Shown here piece by piece: positions 1 through 11,262 of a stretch of DNA of 64,000 bases (position 1 is the stretch's first letter; each line of letters begins with the position of its first letter). The notes under the pieces were generated by a model. That model did no database searches and was not told the origin of the DNA. It saw only the letters and a program-made list of their open reading frames with translations. A program made the translations under genes and the position numbers. This stretch comes from Neocallimastix lanati (nom. inval.) (taxonomy: Eukaryota; Neocallimastigomycota; Neocallimastigomycetes; Neocallimastigales; Neocallimastigaceae). The stretch is from positions 232,501-296,500 of the forward strand of contig JACVTC010000001.1 of the NCBI GenBank assembly GCA_016946835.1, written 5' to 3'.

Positions 1-235
1 TAATTTCTGTAAAGAGAGCCGCAGATCGCACCAAGAATGGCGTTTTTGAATAATCACCAGAAAATGATTTGGTTCTTAAACAAAATATTCCATTCCTTTT
101 TATAATTTAAATCTATGATATTTGCATCCCTTCCACCAAGAAGAAATATTATATAATCGGTTTACCACGTCACATATATATTTACACACTCATTACCACG
201 ATTTTCACCAATTTGAACTATTCACTAAATTAGAA
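1..235 (-). pseudogene. Relic of an unidentified multicopy gene family
   Basis: On the minus strand this stretch translates, across several frames, into pieces matching the C-terminal half of the reading frame at 705-1290. A GGR-type turn, a segment like KKEWNILFKNQ and a segment like FSGDYSKTPFLVRSAALF line up with LLGGRS, REWKDLFKCQ and KSGAYSDTPFLVVTAALL there. No single frame stays open, so this is a decayed copy that may continue beyond the left edge of the window. The same family gives the relics inside the ankyrin array and at 61.8 kb. The function of the family is not recognised. Confidence 0.5.
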
Positions 236-417
236 GTAACGATATTATAATTTTTCACTATTACTAATATTAATAATTCTTTTTTCACTATCACTATTTC
301 TACTATTACTAACAATATTATTTCAATTGTTAATATTATCAGAGGAGACAGGGAATGCAGAGTTCACACGACACTGTTACTGTTACTTCATTTCACCTCC
401 CATCCCCCTAACTTTTC

Positions 418-460
<43 letters not shown>

Positions 461-700
461 GGCAGCAAACTTGTTTCATCTTTATTAATTAAATATATGA
501 TAAAATACATGTAATAAAATAATAATAAAAAAAAAAAAAAGATAAAAAAATAAAAAAATAAACAAAAAATAAAACACAAAATAAAATAAAATAATGGTAT
601 AATATATTCTAGTTTCATTTAATTAATATATATAAGACTTCACAAGGGCATTATTATACTGAAGTATAATAATTAATTTTGACTTTGCAATGTTAATCCT
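418..700. repeat. Homopolymer and low-complexity tract
   Basis: A poly-T run of about 38 bases starts at 418. It is followed by A-rich simple sequence to about 700. The minus-strand reading frame across it is only Lys and Phe runs and is not coding. Confidence 0.7.
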
Positions 701-704
701 AATT

Positions 705-1290
705 TTAAGATACAAAATTATGATCTTCATTGGTTGCGCTGGCCCTGCTGGCCTGTCTTACTGTTTCTTCAGCATTGACGCTTTTGGTAGTAGTAGTACG
801 ATTCGATTTGAACCTATTGAACAAAGACCATTGCTGGCCAATAGCAATAGGTATAATCGATTGGAGAAGTGCCGCAGTAACCACCAAGAATGGAGTATCA
901 GAATAAGCACCTGATTTCATCTGGCACTTAAATAGATCCTTCCATTCCCTTGTACTGTTATTAATACTTCGACCTCCAAGAAGGAAATTAAACACTTTTT
1001 CACACACACTAGAATCAACATACACATTATTTTCAATACTATTACTAACATTACTAATAATACTATTACTAATATTACTAAAACTAATATTACTATTACT
1101 ATTATTACTATTTCTAATTATAACTATTACTATTATTACTATTATTATTATTATTATTATGATTATTACTGTTGCTGTAATCATAATTACTATTAACAAT
1201 ATCATTTGTGAGGTTGCCACGGTAGAAAGCATTATATAAAAATAAAATTTTATCATTAACTTTACTACGAATATGATTGAAAAAAAGGAC
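705..1290 (-). pseudogene. C-terminal part of an unidentified multicopy protein, probably broken or a 3' exon
   Basis: The minus-strand frame ends at 705 with a stop. It holds a convincing protein segment from about 1035 down to 705: CEKVFNFLLGG, REWKDLFKCQMKSG, YSDTPFLVVTAALL followed by a hydrophobic stretch that could cross a membrane, then a basic, Thr-rich and charged tail ending EDHNFVS. Upstream it runs into an AAT-type repeat coding Asn/Ser, where the plausible frame changes (Asn-rich in one frame, Ser/Asn in the next). This suggests an indel in the repeat, or that the first exons lie elsewhere. The family is not recognised. Its C-terminal tail is what recurs as relics at 45.6, 48.5, 51.3, 54.1 and 61.8 kb, so it is a real expanded gene family. 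Whether this copy is alive is uncertain. Confidence 0.45.
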
Positions 1291-1296
1291 AATCAA

Positions 1297-2048
1297 TTAA
1301 CCAATGACTTATCCATTGTTTATTACTTTTACAACAGGGACAAAAATTAGGACACATTTGATCTATTATTTTTTTTTGCAGCTTTAGCAATTCTAGCAAT
1401 CTAATCTATATCCGCTTCGTGCTCTCAATAGCCAATAGAAACTATATGAAAGATCAGGATATTCATAACAAAGTTTAATAAATTTTGATGTTACTTCGAA
1501 TTTTGTTTTTTGTCATAAAACTCAGCTTTTATAGAATTGATTTTCATATCTCTTTTCCAATAAAAATCCTTGATTTTATTATCGTTAATTACCTCTTTTT
1601 CTCTAGTTTACGTTTAAGAGTTCTACTTTCTTTTGTTCCATGTCTATTTTCTAGATTTTGGAATATTATTAACTAAATAGGAAATAATACAATTTGAATC
1701 TTTCCATTCATCAAAACATTTGACTTGAGACAAAGCACACTTAGCTGACAATGAAGGAATATTTAAATCTTTTGAAATAAAATATACATTAATATATGAT
1801 TTGGCTTTTTGTATACCTGCAATCCATCTTAATCCTTTATTAATTAATTTCTGAGTATTATTTGTTCTCGTTTTATTCGAACCAAGTAAAGGTGCAAAGT
1901 AAGAGACTTTACTAAGTACATAAGAGTTAATTATAATCTTCTTAAATGGAATAGGAATTTTGATTTGAAAGAAATTTACTAACAGAAAAGAGAGCTTTAG
2001 TAACTTTAGAGTTAAGTAATCTAAATAATAGGCAGATGAACCCATATT
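1297..2048 (-). mobile_element. LINE (non-LTR retrotransposon) 3' fragment, degenerate
   Basis: Read on the minus strand, the open frame 2045-1644 matches the region after the reverse-transcriptase palm in non-LTR elements: PFKKIIINSYVLSKVSY, APLLGSNK, LINKGLRWIAG. Past its stop the homology continues in broken frames: TWNKES, KFIKLCYEYPDLSYSFYWL, then LLRARSGYRL. At about 1320-1365 there is a cysteine cluster (CPNFCPCCK) as in LINE C-terminal zinc motifs. No endonuclease or catalytic RT motif is present, so this is a 5'-truncated dead copy. It belongs to the same family as the copy at 15.4-17.9 kb: PFKKIIINSYVLSKVSY aligns with the matching segment at about 15.7 kb. Confidence 0.75.
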
Positions 2049-2068
2049 TCCTTAATTTTCATTACCAA

Positions 2069-2102
2069 TTAGACGACGATGACGACGACGACGACTTCTA
2101 CT

Positions 2103-2157
<55 letters not shown>

Positions 2158-3174
2158 CAACTACTCAACTACTTCTACTACTACTACTTAACACTTAACT
2201 AACACTATGATGAACCATAAATAATAAAACTATTGTTAAATTGTTTTTATCCTTAGTTATTTAAGTAGTGATACACAAATTTTTTAATGACTACCCCCTA
2301 TTCAAAATCTAAGGAAATCAGGATTCTAATATTTTTTTTTTTTTTTTTTTATTTTATTTTTTAATTTTATTTTTTTTTCTTTTTTTTCTATTTTATTTTT
2401 ATTTTATTTATGAGCTGAATACATACACAAATATATACATATATATAGGTGTTGTACATATGAATAAATAAATAAATAAATAAATATAAAAATATTAAAA
2501 TATATATAACTTTAAAACTATAGATAAAAATAATTATATAAAAAAAAAAAATTATTTATAAAAAATAAATAGGATTAATAAAAAGAGAATAATAAAAATA
2601 TTATTTTTATAAAATATAAAATAAATAATATTAAAAATAAAAAATATTAAAAAACAAATAAAAAAAAAAAGAAAATAAAGTAAAATAAAATATTTATAAT
2701 AATAAATTGATTATAAATATACAAACATTAAAAAATATTAGAATTGTTTTTTAATTTAAGAATAAAAAAAAATTAAAAAATAAAAAATAAATAATTAAAA
2801 TATTAAATAATATTATGTTATAATTATTCATTTAAAAATTCCTATTCCTCCTTTTTATATATATATATATATATAATATATATACTTTTTATATATACCT
2901 ATGATTATATATATAGTATAAAAATAATTATTACAATAATAGTTTATATAAAATATATTATATAGATATATTTTATATTTGTACTTGTAATATTATGATT
3001 AAAAAAAAAAAAAAAAAAAAAAAGGAATAGGAAATAAAAAGAAAAAAGACATTTAGATTTTAAAAATTATATATATATATATACATAAAATATTAATAAA
3101 TATATTATATATATACATAAAGAATAATTAAATAAAATATAATATTATATATGTGTTGTAAATAAATAGGTCAA

Positions 3175-3209
<35 letters not shown>

Positions 3210-3382
3210 CAAAATGTATGCATAAATACATTTTATATATTATTCTTTTTATGGATTTAATGAATTTTTTTTTTTTGTCTTTTCATTTCTTTTTTTTTTT
3301 ATAATATATAAAAAAAAAAAATATCTATTGTCTTTTTTTTTTTTTTTTTGTCTATAATTTATTTTTTTTTTTAAAAAATTAT
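2069..3382. repeat. Gene-free AT-rich DNA with microsatellites
   Basis: Contains a short GAC/GTC trinucleotide run at 2071-2096, which is unusual here for being GC-containing. Further on are a poly-T run of about 48 bases at 2106-2154, a TACTAC-type run at 2170-2190, several AT dinucleotide runs (2858-2875, 3188-3208) and more homopolymers. No coding signal was found. The right end is the 3' flank of the chitinase gene. Confidence 0.7.
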
Positions 3383-5979
3383 CTAATAACAGCTAAGAAG
3401 TCCATCTAAAAGTTCTCTCTTGTAATCTTGACCGGCTTCCCATACCATGATACCACCAATTTCCTTCTTCTTAACGTATCTTGCCCTTTCACACATGGAA
3501 TCTGCATCATCATACGAAATATAGATACTGGTACCCTTATTAAAGATGGTAGGGGATCGAACATCATCATGCCAAGTTCTAACCCATTCACTAGAAGTAG
3601 TTCGTTTAGAGATGAGGATACCTTCTTCACGAAGGGATCGATAGGACCAAAAACCTTCATAATTTAGATTACATTTTTCTCCCAAGATATTAGCGTCACC
3701 ACGTTGATTATAGCCATTATTTGAGGAGGATTCCACCTTCCAGGCTTGACCCATGAATGGGGCTCCCAATATAAGTTTCTTAGCTGGAACTCCTTCAGCC
3801 AAATAACTATCTACAGTGTAATCACTATCCTTTTGACGATTCAAATCAGAATCAGCAGGGTAAAGTGGAGCATTGAAACCAGAATATTTATCCCAATAAC
3901 CTGAGTAGTGATATGTCATAAGGTTGAACCAATTTAAGAGAGGTTCCATTTCAGGGACAAGACCGTAGTAACGGGAGGTCAGAGCAGAGGAAGAGAGGGT
4001 CAAATACTTTTCGTAACCCATATATTCACGAATCTTTTTAAGGAAAGCCAATAGATAACCAGCTTCTTCCTCAGACTTTGGAAATTCCCAGTCTACATCC
4101 AAACCATCAAATTTATAATCAATGACGGCCTTCACAATGGATTGGGCTGCCTTATCTCTAGTAGAGGAGTTATTTAAAAAGTATTTAAAATTTTTGGAAC
4201 CTTTCGTGCCACCAATGGAAAGAATAACTTTGAGATGAGGATATTTTTCCTTAACATCATTATTAACATAATGAATCATATTATGTTTAACATCCATATC
4301 GTAGTTACCAGAATAGGCCTCACCATCATTTGTAATTTGGAAGAAACAGTAATTGATGACATTAATTCTACTTAAATCATAATTATCAATATCAATTTCG
4401 GAATCTAATCGATAACTTGGTAAATAAATAATTACTCCAGGAGATGAAGCAGTGTGTACCGAAACTGTTGAACCATAACTTGATGATCTTGTTGGATCTT
4501 TAGTAGTGGTTGATTTCTTTGTAGTTTTTTTACTACTAGAAGAAGAGGAAGAATCACAATATTTTTCAGTATCTCCACAATAACCATATTTTGAACAACA
4601 TTGACCGCCTTTTTTTTTTTTTTTATAAAAAAAATAATAATAAGTTTTTTTTTTAATTTTTTTTTTTTTTTTGTATATTATAATTTATATCGTTAAGTTT
4701 AAAAAAAAAAAAAAAATTTTAAATAAAAGAATAATAATAAAAATAAAAATAAGAACAAATTAAAATAATACAAAATAAAACAAAACAAAAAAGCTTTAAT
4801 AAAATAAAAACAAAATGTGGAAGAAAAAAAAAAGTACTTACTTTTAGGACATGGACAGTCAATACTACATCTTCCCTTAGCTCTTAAAGTAGAACAAGTA
4901 AATCTTTTTGAAAGTATTTGACTCATACAAAAGCCATCTTCTGAACATTCAGCTCCTTTTTTTTTTTTATATTGTAGGGTAATCAAAATCAAAATAAAAT
5001 CATATAATAATTATAGTTAATAGGATTAAATTAAATTAAAAAAAAAAAAAAATTTAAAATCTTTATATATATAGCTTTTTTTTTTTTGATAGAGTTTTTT
5101 TTGTTTCCTTAATTAAATATTGTTTTCTTTAATAAAATTTACCATCAGCACATGGACAGTCTGTAGTACATCTTCCTTTGCTATTTAAGGCATAGCATGT
5201 TGAACGATTCTTTGCCTTTTCAATATCCTTTAAGCAAGCCCCAAATCTACATCCAGCGCCACAGTATTCAATTGTTTCACCACAAAATCCTTTTTTTTTT
5301 TACATTATAATATGATTTTATTTTATTTTTAAAGGAGGATAAAGGAGGATAAAGAAGGATATATATATTGTATTATATAATAATAAGTATGACCATGTTT
5401 TTTTTTTTTTTTTTTTTTGAAAATTAAAATATATATAAACTTTTGTTATCTTTTTTTTTCTTTCTTTTTTTTCTTTTTAATTATATATTATATGTTACCG
5501 AAAGATGAACAACATTGACGATATTTATGATCTTTTAATTCAATTTCTGATAAAGTTGAATTTCTATATTCAACTATTTATTGACATTATTGGATGGTAT
5601 TATTTTTTTTTATATATAATATATATATATAAATAATTTTTTTAATAATACATATTAAAAAAAAAAAAATAAAAATAAATATAAAATTAAAATAAATATG
5701 AAATACATATAAATATAAAATTTTTAATACTACTACACTAGAAAATAAAAATTAATGGAGTTGATATTTTCAATTCTATATCTATTATAATATATTATAT
5801 TATAATAAAAAAAAAGATAGAAAAAGGAGATTATATATATAAAATTAATTCAATATACCTTTTAAAGGGCATAATCTTGATGCACTACATCTCACTCTTT
5901 TCTGATCAGCTACATAATTTTTATTGGCTAATACGCCATAAATAAACAAAACTAAAAATTCATAATATAATATTTTCAT
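3383..5979 (-). CDS. Secreted GH18 chitinase with N-terminal chitin-binding (hevein/CBM18-like) modules, 5 exons, 560 aa
   Basis: Exons read on the minus strand: 5979-5859, 5573-5499, 5289-5143, 4955-4842 and 4608-3383. All junctions are GT/AG and the exons total 1683 nt, exactly 561 codons. The start is followed by a signal peptide (MKILYYEFLVLFIYGVLA). Residues about 30-170 are Cys-rich, with hevein-like QCCSSFGFCG, YCGAGC and QCCSKYGYCG, as in CBM18 chitin binding. A Ser/Thr/Lys linker (about 170-195) leads to the GH18 barrel: SIGG near 284, the catalytic DGLDVDWE with the acid Glu at about 327, MTYHYSGYWD, APFMGQAW, and VWEAG near the end. The product should hydrolyse beta-1,4-GlcNAc bonds in chitin outside the cell or in the wall. 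It is complete to the C-terminus. All four introns are phase 1. The family call is firm; the exact role (nutrition, wall remodelling or defence) is not. Confidence 0.9.
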
Positions 5980-6241
5980 TTTGATACTTTTTTTTTTTTT
6001 TTTTTTTTTTAGTTTTTATTTATTTAATTTTTTTTATAAAATAAAAAAAAAAAAAAAACTAATAACTATGGTATGATATATAATTGTATTATTATTGTTC
6101 TTAAAGAAAATTGTATTTTTTTTTATATGTGTTTTTATATATATTTAGTATATATATAATAAATATAATTTAATTTGAATTTATATTTTATATATTTCTT
6201 ATTTTGTTCTTTCAATTTAAAACTGGAATTTAAACGTTTTA

Positions 6242-6291
<50 letters not shown>

Positions 6292-9054
6292 AAGATAGTA
6301 TAAATTTAATAAAATTAAAAATAATTAAATATTTATAGATATATTTAATAAATTTTATAAAATTTATTATAAAATTAAAATTATTTTTTTTTTTGTCCTG
6401 TATTTAATTAACAATTTTCTTTTTGGTTAAATAATAATAAAAAAAAAAAAAAAAAAGTTAAGAGAATATTTTAACCTTTTATATCTTTTTTTTTTTTTTC
6501 ATATTTATTTATTTATTTATCCAATTAAATTAAAGTTAATGTCAAAATAAAAATTAAAGTTTTTTTGTAACTCTTATCATCATACTATTTCTAATCTATT
6601 TCATTTTATATTTCATTTATATTTCTTTCGTATATTATTAAATGATTTCTATTAATATTATTTATATTAGTTTTATGATAATGTCTTTCAAAAAAATAAA
6701 TAAAAAAAATTGATTCAATTTTTAAACTTTTTTTTTTTTTTTTTTATCAAATAAAATTTTTTGTTGTTACATTAAAAATTTATTTTGATTTAAATTAATA
6801 TACTAGTCATCATATATTTAAGTATATTTCAATATATTGTAAATGTTAAAGTGTATGATACATTTTTTATAATTTAATTTAAATTTTTTTTAATTTAAAT
6901 TTTTTTAATTTAATTTAATTTAAATTTTTCCATGTTTTTTATTTGAAAGAATAAAATTTAATATATTAAGAAGTCAATTGCTAAATATATTATTTTAAAT
7001 TGAAAATTGATTTAAATAAATACCAAAAAAGAAAATTTTTCTTTTTATATTTAAAAATACATTTAAAAATACATTTAAAAAAATGTAAAAAAAAAATGAA
7101 AAAAAAGATGAACTTATAAATAAATAAGAAAGAGAAAAAAAGTCATCAACTATCAACAATCAACGATCAAATAATATATAAGAAATAATCATAAAATATA
7201 TATAAGAAATAATCATAAAATATATATAAGAAATAATCATAAAATATATATGAAGAAATAATAAAATATTAAGATATGAAATAATAAAATAAAAAATGAA
7301 TGGAGTAAAGAAATAAAAAAAAAATTTATGCATTAAATAATTATTTATCTATTTATCTATTTATTTATCTATTTATTTATTTATTTATCTATTTATTTAT
7401 TTACTTGAATTGATAAATCAACTTTTTTTGTTTATTATTAATAATAATAATAATAAAAAACTTTTAATTTTTAAACTTTTTATTTTATTTTAATTTTTAT
7501 ATGAAATTTTTATCAATCAATAAGAATCTGTTGATGGTATAAAATATATATATAAAATCACATCTAAGCATAGAATGATATAAAAAATATATATATATAA
7601 ATTATATCAAAGCATAGAATGATATAAAAAATATAATCTGTATTTGTTGATACAATCAGTTTATTATATATAAATATGCATGATATTAAGATTGTTCGAG
7701 TATTTTTTTTTTTTTCAATATTTACAAATTTTCATTGTGGGTAAGAAATACAGAAACTAAGCAATAAAAATGAAATTTTATATCCATATCTATATAAATA
7801 AATATATATAAAAATATATTTATATATAAAAATATATTTATATATAAAAATATATTTATATATAAAAATATATTTATATATATTGTATTTTTAGACCATT
7901 AACAAATTAGCAGCAACCTAAAAATAAAAATAATCATACCAAACAAAAAAAACAAACAAAAAAAAATTATTCAACAATAGAAAACAAGAGTTGAAATAAA
8001 AAGTGTTTAAATGGTATCTAAACAGTATCATAATATTTTTTTTTTTAAAAAAAAAGAAAAATAATAATAATAAAAAATAATAAAAAATAATAATAAATAA
8101 TAATAAATAATAAGAAATAATAATAAATAATAAGTAAATAAATAATAATTAATAATTAATAATTAATAATTAATAATAATAAATAAATAATAAGAAATAA
8201 CAAGAAATAATAAGAAATGATTGTTAAAATATCATTAATTTATCATATTCATACTAATGCATTATTAAGTAATGCATGCCGTTGTTGATTGATTGAACGG
8301 TTAATGTCTTATAAATAACTGATAGATAAAATAAATAAAATAAATATAAAATAAAATATATATAAAATAAAATATATATAAAATAAAATATATATAAAAT
8401 AAAATAAATATAAAATAAAATAAATATAAAATAAAATAAATATAAAATAAAATAAATATAAAATAAAATAAATATAAAATAAAATAAATATAAATTAAAA
8501 TAATTAATTTAATATTACTTTATTTTATTTCTACCAAGCTTTTTCTTGGATAGGCAGTTGTTAAGTAATTTTAAGTTTACATTGACTAAGTTTAATAAAT
8601 CAAAAAAAAAAAAGAAAAAAAAAATTTTTTTTTATTTTTTTTTTTAAAATCTGACGATGATCTTAATATCTTAAATATCATAATTATATATATTGAATAT
8701 ACTTAATATGTGAATGCTATTAGAGAGGATGTTGATGGTCCTTTTTTTTTTTTAGCATTTAATATGACCTAAACCATAAATAATAATGCATAAAGAAGTA
8801 GCACATAAAAAGCAATCAATAATAAATAATTGTATAGAAACAATGTTTCAACTCATCCATCCATCCATCCATAGTTGAATAATAAATAAAGTGTATTTAA
8901 TAATAATATATTATAAATAATTGAATAATTGAATAATTGAATAATTGAATAATAATAAATAATAATAAATAATAATAAATAATAAATAATAAATAATTGA
9001 ATAGAAAATAATTACTATTTATAATTTATTTATCTAAATAAAAAAGTATATACA
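5980..9054. repeat. Gene-free AT-rich intergenic DNA
   Basis: Homopolymers, AT runs and short minisatellites fill this stretch. At 7185-7255 there is a unit of about 24 bp containing aagaaataatcataaa, present three times. At 7535-7635 a unit of about 60 bp containing agcatagaatgatata occurs twice. Tatata/taaaa alternations lie at 7796-7885, a roughly 15-16 bp A/T unit (8330-8500) repeats many times, and a CATC run sits at 8855-8872. No reading frame with protein-like composition was found. Confidence 0.7.
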
Positions 9055-9188
9055 ATATAATATAATATAATATAATATAATATAATATAATATAATATAA
9101 TATAATATAATATAACATAATATAATATAATATAATATAATATAATATAATATAATATAATATAATATAATATAATATAATATAATAT
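9055..9188. repeat. Pentanucleotide microsatellite (AATAT/TATAA)n
   Basis: The unit tataa is repeated about 26 times, almost perfectly, with one C substitution near 9115. Confidence 0.95.
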
Positions 9189-9244
9189 TAATGTATACGG
9201 TTTATATAAATTGCTAAAAAAGAATAGATAAAAATTAAAGTATT

Positions 9245-9277
9245 ATTTTCCTTTTGTTTGTTACACAAAAGGAAAAT
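9245..9277. other. Perfect 13-bp hairpin
   Basis: The left arm attttccttttgt (9245-9257) is the exact reverse complement of acaaaaggaaaat (9265-9277), with a 7-nt loop. It lies between simple repeats with no neighbouring gene. It may be a decayed inverted repeat rather than a functional RNA. Confidence 0.6.
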
Positions 9278-9359
9278 TTAACAATAAACAAAGAAAAGGT
9301 TAAAAATAGTGGCTAATTCTGTATATCTGTCAATACAAAATATAAAAATACCATTAAAA

Positions 9360-9880
9360 TTAAAATACAAAAATAAATAAATAAATAAATAAGTAAATAA
9401 ATAAAATAATTAATAGATATTTAAATAAATTAATAAGTAAATAAATAAATTAGTTAATTAATAAGTAAATATATATATTAATAAGTAAATAAATAAATAA
9501 GTAAATAAGTAAATAGATAAATAAATTAATTAATTAATAAGTAAATAAGTAAATAAATTAATAAGGAAATAAGTAAATAAATAATTATTAAGTAATTAAA
9601 TAAATAATTTAAACAGTATATTGAGAGTCGTTAAGTTTCAATAACATTTTTAGAAATAAAAAAATTTTTTTTGATTAAAAAAAAAGAAACAATGCATGAA
9701 TTTATTTCCATAAAAGGAAATAATTGAAATAATTAAATAAAAAAAAAAGTTTAAATATAAAAATGTTTTATCTATCATAAAAATAAAAAAAAATAAAAAA
9801 AATAAAAACAAATAATAATAAAATACAAATACAATTACATATACAAATACAAATACAAATACAAATACAAAATGGAGAGT
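9360..9880. repeat. AAAT/TAAG-type simple repeats
   Basis: Loose tetranucleotide runs of aaat, aagt and aatt type (9370-9605) are followed by A-rich sequence and a short acaaat hexamer run (9826-9872). Non-coding. Confidence 0.7.
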
Positions 9881-9885
9881 ATAGT

Positions 9886-10075
9886 ACATTTCAATAGAAT
9901 AAGTACATTTCAATAATACATTTCAATAGTACGTTTGAATAGAATAAGTACATTTCAATAGTACGTTTGATTAAATTCATTTCAATAGCACATTTCAATA
10001 GCACATTTCAATAGCACATTTCAATAGCACATTTCAATAGCACATTTTAATAGCACATTTTAATAGTATATTTCG
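9886..10075. repeat. 13-bp minisatellite (cacatttcaatag)n with variants
   Basis: The unit cacatttcaatag is tandemly repeated, nearly perfectly between 9983 and 10045. It is preceded by longer degenerate versions containing gtacgtttgaata and agtacatttcaata. Confidence 0.85.
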
Positions 10076-10686
10076 GAAAAGTAAATTTAGGAAAATGGCT
10101 TTTTTAAAATTTATAATTATAAATAAAAAAATTAATAAATAAATTAATAATAATTACTTCAAATTTTATTAATGTCAATATTATTGAATATTATTAAAAA
10201 AAAGTATTATAGAATTGTAATTTTTTATTTTAATAATACTACATTTTAGTAGTAAAATAAAATAAAGCAAAGGATGAAATATATTTATATTTAAATTTAG
10301 GATTAAATCTATATAAGAGAATGATCTATATATTAATTATAAAATATTAAAATACAAATACAAATACAAATACAAATGGATGTATTATCTCTGTTATATG
10401 ATATAATATAATATAATATGATATGATATTTATATGACTTCTATATTGATAAATGATGTAATTATTGATCGGATGTTTTAAGGTATAAATTATTTGACAT
10501 ACATGATCATATACGTATGATTTTATTGTATTGTATTGGAGAAAAGGAGGAAAAGTTTAAATATATTCATATATTCATTTAAATAGAAAGCATATATATT
10601 GATTACACACTAACTATATTTATTTCTTATTCCATTTAAGAGATTTTGAATTTTTAGCCATGATAACTGCAAGATTAAATATTATT
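10076..10686. other. Gene-free AT-rich spacer
   Basis: No coding frame, structural RNA or recognisable element was seen. Short acaaat and tataa runs occur at 10345-10370 and 10400-10420. Confidence 0.5.
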
Positions 10687-11262
10687 CCATTGTTTATTAT
10701 TTATTATTATTTATTGTCTGTTAATAAATACTCTTTTTATTATTATCTGTTAATAAATACTCTTTTTATTATTATCTGTTAATAAATACTCTTTTTATTA
10801 TTTATTATTTATTATTTATTATTATTGTTTACTATTTATTTATTATTGTTTACTATTTATTTATTATTTATTAATAAATACTCTTTTTTATTATTTATTA
10901 TTTAATAATAAATACTCTTCTTTTTATTATTTATTATTTATTATTCAATTATTTATTATTTATTATTTATTATTTATTATTTATTATTTATTATTATTTA
11001 TTTATTATTATTTATTATTTATTAATAAATACTCTTTTTATTATTTATTATTTATTATTCAATTATTTATTATTTATTATTTATTATTCAATTATTTATT
11101 ATTTATTATTCAATTATTTATTATTTATTATTTATAATTTATTATTTATTATTTATTATTTATTATTTATTATTTATTATTTATTAATAAATACTCTTTT
11201 TATTATTTATTATTTATTATTTATTATTTATTATTTATTATTTATTATTCAATTATTTTAAT
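10687..11262 (+). repeat. Heptanucleotide satellite (TTATTAT family), array 1
   Basis: Tandem attattt/ttattat 7-bp units are interrupted by the punctuating motif aataaatactctttttatt (for example near 10723, 10752 and 10781) and by ttcaattattt. The same unit and the same punctuating motif make up the arrays at 24.4, 32.6 and 37.3 kb, so this is one dispersed satellite family. Confidence 0.9.

Noticed and set aside
3428-3667. Plus-strand frame opposite the chitinase
   Set aside because: It lies antisense to the conserved GH18 coding sequence, with no independent signal.
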